DNA of 50,366 bases from positions 1-50,366 of the forward strand of contig JAGQYK010000017.1 of assembly GCA_020436125.1 (NCBI GenBank), in the 5' to 3' direction. This DNA comes from Cyclobacteriaceae bacterium (GTDB lineage Bacteria; Bacteroidota; Bacteroidia; Cytophagales; Cyclobacteriaceae). The notes below the pieces were generated by a model. That model saw only the letters and a program-made list of their open reading frames with translations, was not told where the DNA came from and did not search any database. Within the stretch, counting starts at the first letter, position 1, and every line of letters begins with the position of its first letter. Shown here piece after piece: positions 1-11,008 of this stretch. Position numbers and translations under genes: made by a program.

Positions 1-3000
1 TTCCTGGTTTTGGATTTAGTGCTGCCGACTGGGGCGATTATGACAACGATGGCGACCTGGATATAGCAGTCCTTGGAGGAAAATTCTCAGGCACAGATGG
101 TGCATTTATCTACCAAAACAATGCAGGAGTTTTCAGTGATATCAACGCAGGTCTTCCCGATGACATCGAGGAAGGCTCTATCCAATGGGGCGACTACGAT
201 GGCGATGGTGATCTGGATTTGCTGTTGACAGGAAATGATTATTCGCCCGGAGACAACATTACTTCCGCCATCTTCAGAAATGATGCAGGAGTTTTCACCA
301 ACATCAATGCCGGTTTGGAGGGTGTTACTTTTCAAAGCGTTGGCGATTGGTTAGACTTTGACGGAGATGGCGACCTCGACTTGTTTGTGGCAGGAGAAAA
401 TATACCTGGTGATATTGTAAGTAAACTTTATGAAAATACTGTCTTCACTCCTTTCATTACCACCTGGAAAACAGACAACTCAGGCTCATCCAATGACAAT
501 CAAATAACCATCCCTACAACAGGCACAGGGTACTTCTATAATGTCAACTGGGGTGATGGAATGACCGATACGGATGTAACGGGTGACATTACTCACACTT
601 ATGCCACACCGGGCACTTACACGGTTTCTATTTCTGGGGCGTTTCCCAGAATATATTTTAACGCTGGCAGCTTTCTGCCCGATAAGGACAGTAAAAAATT
701 ACTTACCATAGAACAATGGGGAGATGTTGCCTGGACATCAATGAGGAGTGCATTTTCTGGTTGTGAATTTTTGCGGATCAATGCGGTGGACGCTCCTGAC
801 TTGTCGAACGTTACCGATATGAATCGAATGTTCTATTATGCGGAGGCGCTTAACGATGACATCAATCATTGGGATGTTAGCAATGTAACTGACATGTCTG
901 AACTTTTCCGTGATGCTAACACCTTCAATCAACCTTTAAGTACCTGGGATGTCAGCAATGTGACTAATATGTCCGATATGTTCAGTTTCGCACGAGACTT
1001 TAATCAGGATATTAAGTTCGTAGCAGGAGGAGCCAACACAGGCGGTGATGCCTGGAATACTTCCAATGTGCAGGATATGAGCTCCATGTTTGGAGGCGCC
1101 TCTTCCTTTAATCAGCCCATTGGCAATTGGAACGTGAGCAACGTGACCAACATGAATCAAATGTTTTCTGTGAGTGCCTTCAATCAGGATATCGGCAACT
1201 GGAACGTGAGCAACGTGACCAATATGGGTGGCATGTTCAATGGGGCATCTGATTTTAATCAAGATATTAGCTATAAGCCCGGAGCAGGTAACTATGGTGG
1301 TGACGCGTGGAACACTTCAATGGTTACCAGTATGATCACCGTGTTTAGCGGTACACAATTCTTTAATCAGGACATTGGCAATTGGATAGTTGATAATGTT
1401 AATGACATGCGCGGCATGTTCGATGGAGCCATTGCCTTCAATCAGGATATCAGCGGGTGGAATGTAAGTAATGTCGATGACATGAGTAATATGTTTGCCG
1501 GGGCAGTAGCCTTTGATCAGAACATTAGCATTTGGGATGTATCAACAGTGCGCGACTTTAACAGCATGTTTGATGGTGCTATCTCATTCAACCAGCCTAT
1601 CGGTGCCTGGACTTTAAACACCTCCTTCAATATTGATATGCGCAATATGTTCGAGGGAGCCACCGCGTTTGATCAAGACCTCAGTGGATGGGACGTGACC
1701 TTTCTTAACCTGGCAGTAAACATGTTTAACAATTCAGGTCTTTCCGTCAGTAATTATGATAAACTCCTGGAAGGCTGGGCTGCGCAATCTGTAAGGTCAG
1801 GTGTTAGCTTTGGAGCACAAGGAATTTTCTATTGTTCAGCCCAAGCTGCACGAGATGTATTGACAACCACGTTCAATTGGAACATTACTGATGGAGGACC
1901 GAAGTGTATTACGCTTTTTGATGGCCCGGATACTACCGCACCGGAAATAGTAAATGCCCAGCCTGAAGCCATCGACTTCGGCTCCACCTCTACAACCAAA
2001 AGCAAAACATTTACCCTACTTAACAATCAGAATATTCCAATTACCAATGTTCAGATTAACAATGCCTCTCCAGGATTTCCTTCTGTTGTTGTATTTGTAA
2101 GTATAGCTGCAGGTGCTACGCAATCATTTACGGTTGATTTAACGGGGCCCATTGGAACGTACACAGAAACGGTTTCTATCACCAGCGATGACTTTAGCGG
2201 TTCTTTTCAATTTGATGTAACGGGAGAAGTGACAGCTACTCCTGAACCTGAGATTGCTGCATTTGAAGGGGCGGACGTGTTGGGTACTCCTATCCTGGAT
2301 GGGCAGGCTACCCCGCTGGATATTGGATATGAAGTAAAGGGAAACAGCTTGATGGGTGAGTTTACCATTACCAACATAGGCTCAGCTGATCTCAATATAT
2401 CCGACATCACTTTCTCCGGAACGGAGTTCCAGCTGGGATCCATTCCTCCTGCGTTGATCCCGGTGGATGGTACTGAAACCATCCAGGTGATGTTGACGGG
2501 TTCTAACTCGGGTATCTTCTTTGAAACGATCAGCATTATCAGTGACGACACAGACGAAGCTATTTTTGATTTTAATGTTTATGGAGAAATTATTGGTCCC
2601 GACATTGCGGTGTATGAAGGGCCGAATATTTTTTCCGACCCTGAAATATTCGATGGTCAAGCTACTCCTTTAGATTTCGGTTCTGGCTCGCAAGGGGCAG
2701 ACATTATTGTCCCTATCACCATTGCCAACTGGAACCCAGCCGATTTAAATATCTTTGATATTACTATTAGTGGAACTGCTTTTACCCTCACAAGTGCACC
2801 TCCCAATTTTGTTGCTGCAGAGGTCGATGGAATTATTTCCAGAGTCAGCGTTGATATTTTATTAAGCGGTGCTACAGGCGGTACGTTTAATGAAACTGTA
2901 ACCATTCTAAGTGATGATGATGATGAGCCTAATTTTACATTTCCAATTACCGGAACCATTGTAGCTTCAGGGTGTGCCTCCCCCCCAACCGCGTCAGTAG

Positions 3001-4364
3001 GAATCATTGCTTCCATTTGTGAAGGAAGTACGATTGCGTTGGCAGGAAGTATCGGTGGATCTGCTACTCTATCGACATGGTCTACGGGGGGTGATGGAAG
3101 TTTTGATGATGCAACACAACTCAATGCAGTATATACACCCGGTCCAACGGATATTAGTAATGGCACTGTTACCCTTTCGTTGTCAACGGATGATCCAGAT
3201 GGAGCTGGCCCCTGTGTTGCTGCAACTTCCCTGGCTTTTGTCAGTATCGGCCAAACAGCTACGGTGGATGCAGGAGTTGATCAAACCATTTGCACCACGG
3301 ATATCGCGATGCTAACAGGTACAATGGGGCAAGCAGCCAGCAACCCAATGTGGAGTACTTCAGGAACGGGTTTATTTTCAGCTCCTAATTCATTGAGCAG
3401 TGACTATACACCAAGTGCCGAAGACATTGCAGCAGGTACGGTTACACTCACACTCACCGTTGATGCGACCGGAGTTTGCCCGCAGGTGACAGCCCAAATG
3501 ATTTTAACCATTGCACAACCCATTGTTGCAGGTGTCCCCACTGTATCTGCTAATGTTGGACAAACCACGCTTGTAAATGTTATTACAAGCTCGGGTACTA
3601 CTTCTGCAAACGTTTCAACTGTTACAGTAACACAAAGCCCTTCACTAGGAACAACCTCAGTTAATGCTGATAACACGATCAACTACACACCTGATGACGG
3701 CACTATTGGTGCGGATTCTTTTGATTACGAAATTTGCAATCAATGCGGGTTGTGCAGTACTGGAAGTGTTAATATTGATATTCTCAACCAACCACCTGTT
3801 TTTACAGCTCCATCGACACCCCCTCCTGTTTTACCAGGGCAGGTGATCACTATTTTAATAACTGATTATTTGACGGACCCCAACAATAATATTGACTTAG
3901 CGTCAGTAAGCAACCTTACTACCTCAGGGAATGGTATTGTTTCATATGATGGCAATGGTACTATTACTTTGGATTATACCAATGCCACCTTCACCGGCAA
4001 TGCTGAGAGTATCAGTTTCAGAATATTTGATACTTCAATGGCATTTGTTGATGTAACCATTTTGATTGATGTTATTGGAGAAATCATAGCCTTCAATGGC
4101 GTCTCTCCCAACAATGATGGATTTAATGATCACTTCCAGATTCAAAACATCCAATTTCTGGAACCCAACAATACCGTAATTATCTATAACCGTTGGGGAG
4201 ATAAAGTATTTGAGATGAATAACTATAATCCTGATCAGTCAGAGAGTAGGTTTGAAGGAAGGCAGAACAGTGGGAAGGAATTACCTAGCGGAGTGTATTT
4301 TTATAAAGTGGAATTTTCAACGGGTAGACCAGGACTTAATGGTTACTTAACACTTAAAAGATAG
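1..4364 (+). CDS. T9SS type B cargo: VCBS/FG-GAP, BspA repeats, anchor-D and Ig-like domains (5' partial)
   Basis: The frame is open to the left edge, so the true start lies outside; about 1450 residues are visible. In order: two Asp-rich FG-GAP/VCBS calcium-type motifs ([18 protein letters not shown]) and a third at about 355-385; a PKD-like stretch; about eleven BspA-type (DUF285) repeats of the form [20 protein letters not shown]; three choice-of-anchor D domains (about 1950-2960); Ig-like modules; and a C-terminal gliding-motility-associated domain ([42 protein letters not shown]). The last domain is a type B T9SS signal, so the protein is expected on the cell surface or secreted. The next gene is a paralogue 25 bases downstream. 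The role is probably adhesion or substrate binding, which is inference; no catalytic domain is visible. Confidence 0.9.
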   Translation, partial: PGFGFSAADWGDYDNDGDLDIAVLGGKFSGTDGAFIYQNNAGVFSDINAGLPDDIEEGSIQWGDYDGDGDLDLLLTGNDYSPGDNITSAIFRNDAGVFTNINAGLEGVTFQSVGDWLDFDGDGDLDLFVAGENIPGDIVSKLYENTVFTPFITTWKTDNSGSSNDNQITIPTTGTGYFYNVNWGDGMTDTDVTGDITHTYATPGTYTVSISGAFPRIYFNAGSFLPDKDSKKLLTIEQWGDVAWTSMRSAFSGCEFLRINAVDAPDLSNVTDMNRMFYYAEALNDDINHWDVSNVTDMSELFRDANTFNQPLSTWDVSNVTNMSDMFSFARDFNQDIKFVAGGANTGGDAWNTSNVQDMSSMFGGASSFNQPIGNWNVSNVTNMNQMFSVSAFNQDIGNWNVSNVTNMGGMFNGASDFNQDISYKPGAGNYGGDAWNTSMVTSMITVFSGTQFFNQDIGNWIVDNVNDMRGMFDGAIAFNQDISGWNVSNVDDMSNMFAGAVAFDQNISIWDVSTVRDFNSMFDGAISFNQPIGAWTLNTSFNIDMRNMFEGATAFDQDLSGWDVTFLNLAVNMFNNSGLSVSNYDKLLEGWAAQSVRSGVSFGAQGIFYCSAQAARDVLTTTFNWNITDGGPKCITLFDGPDTTAPEIVNAQPEAIDFGSTSTTKSKTFTLLNNQNIPITNVQINNASPGFPSVVVFVSIAAGATQSFTVDLTGPIGTYTETVSITSDDFSGSFQFDVTGEVTATPEPEIAAFEGADVLGTPILDGQATPLDIGYEVKGNSLMGEFTITNIGSADLNISDITFSGTEFQLGSIPPALIPVDGTETIQVMLTGSNSGIFFETISIISDDTDEAIFDFNVYGEIIGPDIAVYEGPNIFSDPEIFDGQATPLDFGSGSQGADIIVPITIANWNPADLNIFDITISGTAFTLTSAPPNFVAAEVDGIISRVSVDILLSGATGGTFNETVTILSDDDDEPNFTFPITGTIVASGCASPPTASVGIIASICEGSTIALAGSIGGSATLSTWSTGGDGSFDDATQLNAVYTPGPTDISNGTVTLSLSTDDPDGAGPCVAATSLAFVSIGQTATVDAGVDQTICTTDIAMLTGTMGQAASNPMWSTSGTGLFSAPNSLSSDYTPSAEDIAAGTVTLTLTVDATGVCPQVTAQMILTIAQPIVAGVPTVSANVGQTTLVNVITSSGTTSANVSTVTVTQSPSLGTTSVNADNTINYTPDDGTIGADSFDYEICNQCGLCSTGSVNIDILNQPPVFTAPSTPPPVLPGQVITILITDYLTDPNNNIDLASVSNLTTSGNGIVSYDGNGTITLDYTNATFTGNAESISFRIFDTSMAFVDVTILIDVIGEIIAFNGVSPNNDGFNDHFQIQNIQFLEPNNTVIIYNRWGDKVFEMNNYNPDQSESRFEGRQNSGKELPSGVYFYKVEFSTGRPGLNGYLTLKR
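780..1740 (+). repeat. BspA-type (DUF285) repeat array, about 11 units
   Basis: Coding repeats of about 23-25 residues with core F-N-Q[17 protein letters not shown]. Two units carry an insert ending GGDAWNTS (near 1020-1060 and 1275-1310). Near-identical DNA recurs, for example the segment encoding [11 protein letters not shown] near 1122 and 1192, so the array could expand or contract by recombination. Confidence 0.85.
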
Positions 4365-4389
4365 TATTAAGCATTGGTAATTTTTCATA

Positions 4390-7300
4390 ATGACTAGGCA
4401 GATAGCAACAAAGATCAAAATCATATTAATTTTATTTGGCTTGCCAGCCATTGCCAGTGGGCAGGCCTTTATTACCACCTGGAAAACGGATAATCCTGGG
4501 AGTTCAGGTACTACAGAAATAACTATCCCTACTACCGGAGCTGGATATAATTACGATATCTACTGGGAGGAAATTGGTGACGCCACTCATTTTGGCAATC
4601 TAACAGGCATTACAGGTAATGTAACCATTGACTTTACTTCGATTGGAGAGTACCGAGTCGAGATCACAGGTTCCTTTCCTCGCATTTTCTTCAATGGTGG
4701 TGGTGACAGGAGAAAGATTTTAAGTGTAGAGCAGTGGGGAAGCATTGGCTGGACTTCCATGGCCGATGCATTTAGAGGTTGCAGTAATTTGGTCGTTAAT
4801 GCTGCTCTTCCCCCTGACCTATCAGGTGTAACTAATATGTCATCCATGTTTCAGGGGTGCTCAACCTTCAACCAAAGCATTGACAATTGGAATGTATCTA
4901 CCGTTACGGACATGAATAATATGTTTCGTGATGCTGATTTATTTAATCAGCCTTTGAACAATTGGAACGTAGCTAATGTAACTAACATGGGTTCCATGTT
5001 TTTTGGGGCAGATGTCTTCAATCAAGATTTAGACAATTGGAATGTGAGCAGTGTGACTACCATGGCCTCCATGTTCAGGAATGCTTTTGCATTCAATGGA
5101 GATATTTCCACCTGGACACCCATAAATGTTACTGACATGTCCGAAATGTTTGTTTTCTGTAATGCCTTTAATCAAAATATTGGTAGTTGGAATGTGGGCA
5201 ATGTCACCACTATGTTCCGCATGTTTCAAATTGCTGGCGCTTTCAATCAAAACATCAATTCATGGAATGTGGGTAATGTGACTAACATGGCGGAGATGTT
5301 TGATTCAGCTCGCGACTTTGATCAACCCCTGAACAGTTGGGATGTAAGCAGCGTGACTACTATGAGTCAAATGTTTGCGGATGCTGACGTATTCAATCAA
5401 GATCTTGATAGTTGGGATGTAAGCGGTGTAACTAACATGAGCTCTATGTTCAATGGCGCGGATGCATTCAATGGTGTCATTGGCAGTTGGAATGTAGGTA
5501 ACGTCACCAATATGAATTCTATGTTTCGAAATGCCAATTCATTTAACATGCCGATTGGAAGCTGGGATGTAAGTAATGTGACCAACATGAATTCTCTATT
5601 CGCTTTCACCCCTTTCAATCAAGATATCAGCGGATGGGATATGACAAGCGTAACCACCATCAGCAGCATGTTTACATTTTCGCAATTCAATCAAAATATT
5701 GATGGTTGGGACGTCAGTAATATCTCCAATATGAGTTCGGCTTTCTCCGGTGCAGTCTTTAATCAACCTATCGGAAGTTGGGATGTAACGGGTGTAACCA
5801 ATATGACATCTATGTTTGCCAGTGCACAGTTTTTCAATCAAGACATTGGCGGATGGAATGTGAGCAACGTAGGGTTTATGGGGAACATGTTTTCCAATGC
5901 CAATGCATTTAATCAAGATTTAAGTTCGTGGGATGTAAGCAACGTTACAAACATGAGCGGCATGTTTAACCTCACCCTTGCTTTTGATCAGAGTCTGGCC
6001 AGTTGGGATATTGCTAACGTTTCGTTTATGACGGGCATGTTTAGCAACTCGGGAATATCAGTAGATAACTACGATCAAACGATTATTGGGTGGGCGAGCC
6101 TTACCGGTCCGCTCCAGCTTGGTGTAACTTTCGGTGGATTCAATGTATTCTATTGCAATAGTGGACCAGAGCGGGCAGCACTTACAGCAGCATATGGCTG
6201 GATATTTGATGATGGGGGTCAGCAGTGCCCTGCAGGAGAAATTGCGGTATTCGAAGGCCCCAACAATACAGGGGCTGAGATCACAGACGGTCAGGTTACG
6301 GCATCAGATTTTGGAATTGGTATTTTAGGCAGCGACATTGTTAGGCAATTCACCATTGAAAATCAGGGAGTCGCAGATCTTGTTATCTCTAACATTACAT
6401 TAAGTGGCACAGCATTTACCATCCTGTCGCCCACCAGCTATACGCTACCAGCCGGAAATACGCAAACTATTGACATCCAATTGAGCGGAGGTGCTGTTGG
6501 TGTGTTTACCGAAACACTTACCCTCCTAAGTGACGATGCAGATGAAGCCTCTTTTGACTTTCCGATCACCGGAGATATTCGTGCAACAGCAGAGCCAGAA
6601 ATTGCCGTATACGCGGGAAACGGTATTAGTGGCATTCAACTCACAGATGGACAAGGTACCGCATTTGATTTCGGATCAGAAGTAGTGGGCGTTGACCTTA
6701 CGCAACAATTCACAATAGAAAACAGAGGAACGGCAACATTGAATATTTCAGATATCGCAGTAAGTGGTAGTGCCTTTAGTATAGCTTCAGCAACAACAGC
6801 GATTGTGAATGCTGGAAATACTGTGACTATCGATGTGGTGCTCAGTGGAGCCACTATTAACACATTCAGCGAAACCTTGACGATCACCAGTGACGATGTG
6901 GATGAGGCAATTTTTGATTTTCCGATAGCGGGGGAAATCACACCTGCTCCTCAACCTGAAATTGAAGTCTTCCAAAACGGTATTGAGATATTTGATGGGC
7001 AAGCATCACCTGTTGACTTTGGATCAGCGAATCTCAATACTGACATCATTCTTCAGTTTGTAATAGGAAATAGTGGATCGGCAGATCTGATGATATCGGA
7101 TATTTCAATCACAGGAAGTGCATTTAGCATTACATCTACCATTCCAACCGCAGCTCAATATGATTCTCCCAGTCCTACTTTTGATGTTACCCTAAGTGGT
7201 TTAGTGGGCGGCACGTTTGCAGAAACCATTACGATTGAAAATGATGATGCCGATGAATCTACATTTAGCTTCCCCATTACGGGAACCATTTTATGCTCCG

Positions 7301-8148
7301 CTATTACAGCGGGCGCACCATCCGTTCAAAGTAATGTTGGCCAAACTACAGTTGTAGATGTCGTTACCAGTTCAGGGACTACTTCATCCAACGTGTCGAC
7401 TGTGACCATAACACAAAATCCTACACAAGGAGTAGCAACAGTGAACCCCGATAAAAGCATCAACTATGTACCTAATATAGGTACAATTGGAAATGATTCG
7501 TTTGAGTATGAAATTTGTAATGCTTGCGGTTTATGTGATGTTGCTGTTATATCTGTTGATATCCTTAACGCAGCACCCCTATTCACCTCTCCTTCTACCA
7601 CGCCCAGTGCTGCACCCGGTCAGTCAATTGTCCTATCCATTCCATCACTTGTTTCTGATCTGAATAACAACATCGATTTAAGTTCTTTTACGAACTTCAG
7701 TTCCACTGCCAATGCAACATTCAGTTATGATCCAGGCACCGGAGCACTCACGTTGAATTATACCAATGCAACATTCTCTTCAGCGCAGGATAACATCTCT
7801 TTCACCATTTGCGATCAACTCAATTCTTGCACTGATGTAACGCTACAAATTGACCTGAACGGAGAGATTGTTGTTTTCAACGGTATCTCACCCAATGGCG
7901 ATGGAGATAATGACTACTTCTTTATTCAAAACATTCAAGTTATTGAACCTGCTAACAATGTAACCATCTACAATCGCTGGGGAGATAAGGTTTTTGAGAT
8001 AGAAAATTATGACAGTTTAAATCCGGACAAACGCTTTGAAGGCCAGCAGAATAATGGCAAAGAACTTCCTAGTGGAGTCTATTTTTATAAGATTGAGTTC
8101 ATTAGCGGACGTTCTCCTCTTAATGGTTACCTCACATTAAAGAAATAA
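4390..8148 (+). CDS. T9SS type B cargo: BspA-repeat surface protein with choice-of-anchor D domains
   Basis: A 1252-residue secreted protein. The N-terminus has a basic start and hydrophobic stretch ending near ASGQA, a Sec signal peptide. The first domain ([29 protein letters not shown]) closely matches the same region of the upstream gene. It is followed by about sixteen BspA-type repeats (FNQxIxxWxVSNVTNMxxMF), three choice-of-anchor D domains (for example QFTIENQGVADLVISNI), an Ig-like module containing EICNACGLC, and the gliding-motility-associated C-terminal domain ([32 protein letters not shown]). This is a tandem paralogue of the preceding gene, without its FG-GAP front end. Expected to be exported by the T9SS and attached to the surface; ligand unknown. 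Confidence 0.92.
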   Translation: MTRQIATKIKIILILFGLPAIASGQAFITTWKTDNPGSSGTTEITIPTTGAGYNYDIYWEEIGDATHFGNLTGITGNVTIDFTSIGEYRVEITGSFPRIFFNGGGDRRKILSVEQWGSIGWTSMADAFRGCSNLVVNAALPPDLSGVTNMSSMFQGCSTFNQSIDNWNVSTVTDMNNMFRDADLFNQPLNNWNVANVTNMGSMFFGADVFNQDLDNWNVSSVTTMASMFRNAFAFNGDISTWTPINVTDMSEMFVFCNAFNQNIGSWNVGNVTTMFRMFQIAGAFNQNINSWNVGNVTNMAEMFDSARDFDQPLNSWDVSSVTTMSQMFADADVFNQDLDSWDVSGVTNMSSMFNGADAFNGVIGSWNVGNVTNMNSMFRNANSFNMPIGSWDVSNVTNMNSLFAFTPFNQDISGWDMTSVTTISSMFTFSQFNQNIDGWDVSNISNMSSAFSGAVFNQPIGSWDVTGVTNMTSMFASAQFFNQDIGGWNVSNVGFMGNMFSNANAFNQDLSSWDVSNVTNMSGMFNLTLAFDQSLASWDIANVSFMTGMFSNSGISVDNYDQTIIGWASLTGPLQLGVTFGGFNVFYCNSGPERAALTAAYGWIFDDGGQQCPAGEIAVFEGPNNTGAEITDGQVTASDFGIGILGSDIVRQFTIENQGVADLVISNITLSGTAFTILSPTSYTLPAGNTQTIDIQLSGGAVGVFTETLTLLSDDADEASFDFPITGDIRATAEPEIAVYAGNGISGIQLTDGQGTAFDFGSEVVGVDLTQQFTIENRGTATLNISDIAVSGSAFSIASATTAIVNAGNTVTIDVVLSGATINTFSETLTITSDDVDEAIFDFPIAGEITPAPQPEIEVFQNGIEIFDGQASPVDFGSANLNTDIILQFVIGNSGSADLMISDISITGSAFSITSTIPTAAQYDSPSPTFDVTLSGLVGGTFAETITIENDDADESTFSFPITGTILCSAITAGAPSVQSNVGQTTVVDVVTSSGTTSSNVSTVTITQNPTQGVATVNPDKSINYVPNIGTIGNDSFEYEICNACGLCDVAVISVDILNAAPLFTSPSTTPSAAPGQSIVLSIPSLVSDLNNNIDLSSFTNFSSTANATFSYDPGTGALTLNYTNATFSSAQDNISFTICDQLNSCTDVTLQIDLNGEIVVFNGISPNGDGDNDYFFIQNIQVIEPANNVTIYNRWGDKVFEIENYDSLNPDKRFEGQQNNGKELPSGVYFYKIEFISGRSPLNGYLTLKK
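4800..6060 (+). repeat. BspA-type (DUF285) repeat array, about 16 units
   Basis: Sixteen units can be counted by their F-N/D-x-x-I/L-x-x-W signature (NQSIDNW, NQPLNNW, NQDLDNW, NGDISTW and so on to DQSLASW). The spacing is close to 23-25 residues with few insertions, making it more regular than the array in the upstream paralogue. Confidence 0.85.
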
Positions 8149-8283
8149 ACCCTTAACCTTCGTAAAGGAACGTCCTAACAAATTTACTTCGCAAAAGTAG
8201 TTCCTAAGTGCAGAAATAACTCCAGCAGGTTACTTCATCTCAAAAAAACCGATTTAACATCGGCATTTGAGTGATAATGCCTT

Positions 8284-8291
8284 TAACTTTG
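8284..8291 (+). promoter_or_regulatory. Candidate Bacteroidota -7 box (TAACTTTG)
   Basis: TAACTTTG fits the Bacteroidota TAnnTTTG box and lies 19 bases before the ATG at 8311. A TTTG at 8266-8269 could be the -33 element, but the 14-base spacer is shorter than usual, so this is tentative. Confidence 0.35.
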
Positions 8292-8310
8292 GGTAAACCT
8301 GTACCGATTT

Positions 8311-10929
8311 ATGCTCAAAAGACTCTCTATCCTATCCTGTCTGCTATTTTTTTCACTCATTAGTTTTTCTCAAAAATTATTCATCGCTGAAAATGGAGCC
8401 ACGGATATTAGAAGAAGCAACACAGATGGAACTTCGCTAGAGGTGATTTCTGGGTTTGCAAGTGTGAATGCGATTAGAAGTATGGTATTCGATGAGCAGC
8501 GAAATACCGTTTTTTGGATTGAATCCAATACACTTATCAAGAAAGCGTCCCTCATTGATATTAGTGGGAACACCCGGCTTGGTTTTGCCAGCAACTACGC
8601 CAGTGTTACGGGTGCCAACTTTCTGTCATTGGTAATCAATCCGCTCACACGAGAACTTTTGGCATCCAATAATGGGTCTATCCATAAGCTTAACCTTGAC
8701 GCCACAGGAACCATCACTGTTTTACCGGCAGCATTTATTACAGGACAATCATTTATACCTGGATTTGATATTGACCAAATAAATGGCAAAGTCTACTTAA
8801 TTCGAGCTATTACCTCTAGGGAGATAAGAATTGCAAACTTAGACGGATCAGGGATAGTTACTACCATAGTGCCAAATCCTGGTGTCGAATTTATGTCAGA
8901 TATTTCTGTTGATGTGACCGGTGGGAAATTTTATTATTCCAACAGGACAAATTCTTCAGTCGGTCAAATCATAGCAAGAGACCTAACCACTGGCAACAAT
9001 CCTGCTACTATTGTAGACAATTTAGCATCAACGATCAATGGTATAAAACTTGATCTCATAAATGGTTTTCTTTTCTGGGCAGATGGCACTTCCGCTATTG
9101 GAAGATCAAGCCTAACAGGAAGTGGAAAAATAGATGTAGTAACAGGACTCAATGCACCTATCGATGTGGCTTTGGATTTCAGTTCTATCCTCCCACCCAA
9201 ATTGTATTGGACAGAACCCAATGTTAACGAAGTGCAGCGTATCAACACGAACGGATCAGATTTTGAAAGGTACCATTTCAATTTTGCCTCGACACCCAAT
9301 GGCATTGCTATCGACCAAAATACACGTTATGCCTACTGGACAGATGAGGCTCAAGCCAACATCATCAAAGGTTTTATTGATGAGACCAATTTTTCAGACC
9401 TTGACACACTAATAGATTATCCCAATGCAGCCAATGGTATTGGTGGTATCGCCCTGGATCCTTCCAATCACATGATGTACTTTGCCTATACGGCCGGAGG
9501 GAGAATACAAAGGGCAGATTACAATTTCACTCCTACTCCAATTCCCGCTGGAAGCATTCAGGATTTAGCCGTTATTGCCAACCCTTTTGGAGTGGCACTG
9601 GATTTAAGAAGAGGGAAAGTATATTATACCTCAAATGATCTGTTATCTACCAATACAGGTACCCTATCGCGCATGAATCTTGATGGCACTGGGCAAGAAA
9701 TATTGATTACACAAACTGCTCCGGGGCCTCAACGCTATATGCATGATGTAAAAGTGGACGTTAAAAACAAAATGGTCTATTGGGTATTTACTGAGGCAAA
9801 CGGTGCCGCCACAATTTATCATGCCGATGTAGATGACGTTATTGGTACAGCAGCACCTCTTATCACCACTAGCTCTGGTGAAATAAGAGGGTTAGAAATT
9901 GATTTCGTAACTGACAAACTATGGTGGGTATCAAGAGGTATAGTTGGTTTATTTTCACCATCCATTATGGAAGCCCAGCTTTCAGACGGAACTGGGGTGA
10001 ATACCCTGCATACTATTTCCTTCACACCACCACGTGCTAATTTTATCGCACTGGACAGAGGATGCGATCAGCCCATTGCATCAGCACTATTTCTAAATGC
10101 ACCCCTGGGTCAATCCTCCACTGCAGATCCTGTCATTACCTCCTACCATCACATCAATGATGTCATACAGGTAAGCATTACCCAAGCCCCCACAAAAGGA
10201 GTGGCTACACTGCAACCGGATGGCAAGATTTTTTACACACCCAACACCGGAACCGTAGGCGCTGATGCCATTGATTATCAGATTTGCAATCAATGCGGAC
10301 TTTGTGACCAGGCAACTATCAGTGTTAGCATCCCCAATGTGCCTCCTGTGATTGCTCCCACTGCCACTGTTCAAATAGAGAATGGTGCTATTGCAATACT
10401 ACCTCTCAGTGCTTTACTATCTGACCTTAATGACAATCTGGACATTTCCTCTCTTACTGTTGTTACACCACCAGTAAGTGGAGCCAGTGCCAGTTTCAAT
10501 ACCAACAATGAACTGGTGGTGGATTACACAGGCATTACATTTTCAGGAGTAGATAATCTTACCATAGAAGTGTGTGATTTGGCAAACGAATGTAGTACGA
10601 GTGTAATAAGTATAACAGTAGATGCTCCTGTACCAGTAACACCTGAAATTGTAGTATATAACGCCCTTTCACCCAATGATGATGAATATAACCCGTATTT
10701 AAGAATTGAAAACATTGAAGTCGTTTCACCACAAAACAAAGTATCGATCTATAACCGCTGGGGCGATAAAGTATTTGAAATGGATAATTATCAAAATAGC
10801 GATCCTGCCAAACGATTCAATGGTGAAAGTGACAAAGGTAAAGACCTTCCTTCCGGAGTTTATTTTTATAAAATTGAATTCAACAGTGGCAGTCCGGAGT
10901 TGACAGGTTATCTTACACTAAAAAGATAG
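8311..10929 (+). CDS. T9SS type B cargo: YWTD/NHL-like beta-propeller protein
   Basis: An 872-residue secreted protein with a clear signal peptide (MLKRLSILSCLLFFSLISFSQ). Residues about 20-590 are repeated blades resembling LDL-receptor YWTD or NHL/SMP-30 propellers (KLYWTEPNVNEVQRINTNGS, YAYWTDEAQANIIKG, KVYYTSNDLLS), probably two propellers. After these comes an Ig-like module with QICNQCGLC, then the gliding-motility-associated C-terminal domain ([32 protein letters not shown]). The C-terminal third is clearly homologous to the two preceding genes, so these cargo proteins share a module with variable front ends. Likely on the cell surface; the propeller probably binds protein or sugar (inference). 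Confidence 0.9.
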   Translation: MLKRLSILSCLLFFSLISFSQKLFIAENGATDIRRSNTDGTSLEVISGFASVNAIRSMVFDEQRNTVFWIESNTLIKKASLIDISGNTRLGFASNYASVTGANFLSLVINPLTRELLASNNGSIHKLNLDATGTITVLPAAFITGQSFIPGFDIDQINGKVYLIRAITSREIRIANLDGSGIVTTIVPNPGVEFMSDISVDVTGGKFYYSNRTNSSVGQIIARDLTTGNNPATIVDNLASTINGIKLDLINGFLFWADGTSAIGRSSLTGSGKIDVVTGLNAPIDVALDFSSILPPKLYWTEPNVNEVQRINTNGSDFERYHFNFASTPNGIAIDQNTRYAYWTDEAQANIIKGFIDETNFSDLDTLIDYPNAANGIGGIALDPSNHMMYFAYTAGGRIQRADYNFTPTPIPAGSIQDLAVIANPFGVALDLRRGKVYYTSNDLLSTNTGTLSRMNLDGTGQEILITQTAPGPQRYMHDVKVDVKNKMVYWVFTEANGAATIYHADVDDVIGTAAPLITTSSGEIRGLEIDFVTDKLWWVSRGIVGLFSPSIMEAQLSDGTGVNTLHTISFTPPRANFIALDRGCDQPIASALFLNAPLGQSSTADPVITSYHHINDVIQVSITQAPTKGVATLQPDGKIFYTPNTGTVGADAIDYQICNQCGLCDQATISVSIPNVPPVIAPTATVQIENGAIAILPLSALLSDLNDNLDISSLTVVTPPVSGASASFNTNNELVVDYTGITFSGVDNLTIEVCDLANECSTSVISITVDAPVPVTPEIVVYNALSPNDDEYNPYLRIENIEVVSPQNKVSIYNRWGDKVFEMDNYQNSDPAKRFNGESDKGKDLPSGVYFYKIEFNSGSPELTGYLTLKR

Positions 10930-10940
10930 AAGTTAGCGCC

Positions 10941-11003
10941 AAGTTTAAGTTTCAAGTTTCAGGTTGCAGGTTAATCTTGTAACTTGGAACCTGCAACCTT
11001 AAA
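10941..11003 (+). repeat. Heptamer palindrome (nine 7-base units)
   Basis: The sequence divides exactly into nine 7-mers: aagttta, agtttca, agtttca, ggttgca, ggttaat, cttgtaa, cttggaa, cctgcaa, ccttaaa. The second half is an approximate reverse complement of the first. Bases 10961-10972 pair perfectly with 10988-10999 (12 bp, 15-base loop). It ends six bases before the ATG at 11009 and so lies in the leader of the TIGR03032-P450-ACP operon. Confidence 0.75.
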
Positions 11004-11008
11004 CCAAC

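Noticed and set aside
738-1262. Reverse-strand ORFs with repeated HIGHVAHVP-like segments
   Set aside because: They are antisense shadows of the BspA repeat array; the repetition comes from the sense-strand repeats.
4365-8310. Frameshifted or split version of a single giant BspA gene
   Set aside because: The first gene ends in a complete sorting domain and the second begins with its own signal peptide, so these are two genes.
10941-11003. CRISPR-like array in the heptamer repeats
   Set aside because: Units are 7 bases, contiguous, without spacers, and symmetrical; no cas genes are present.
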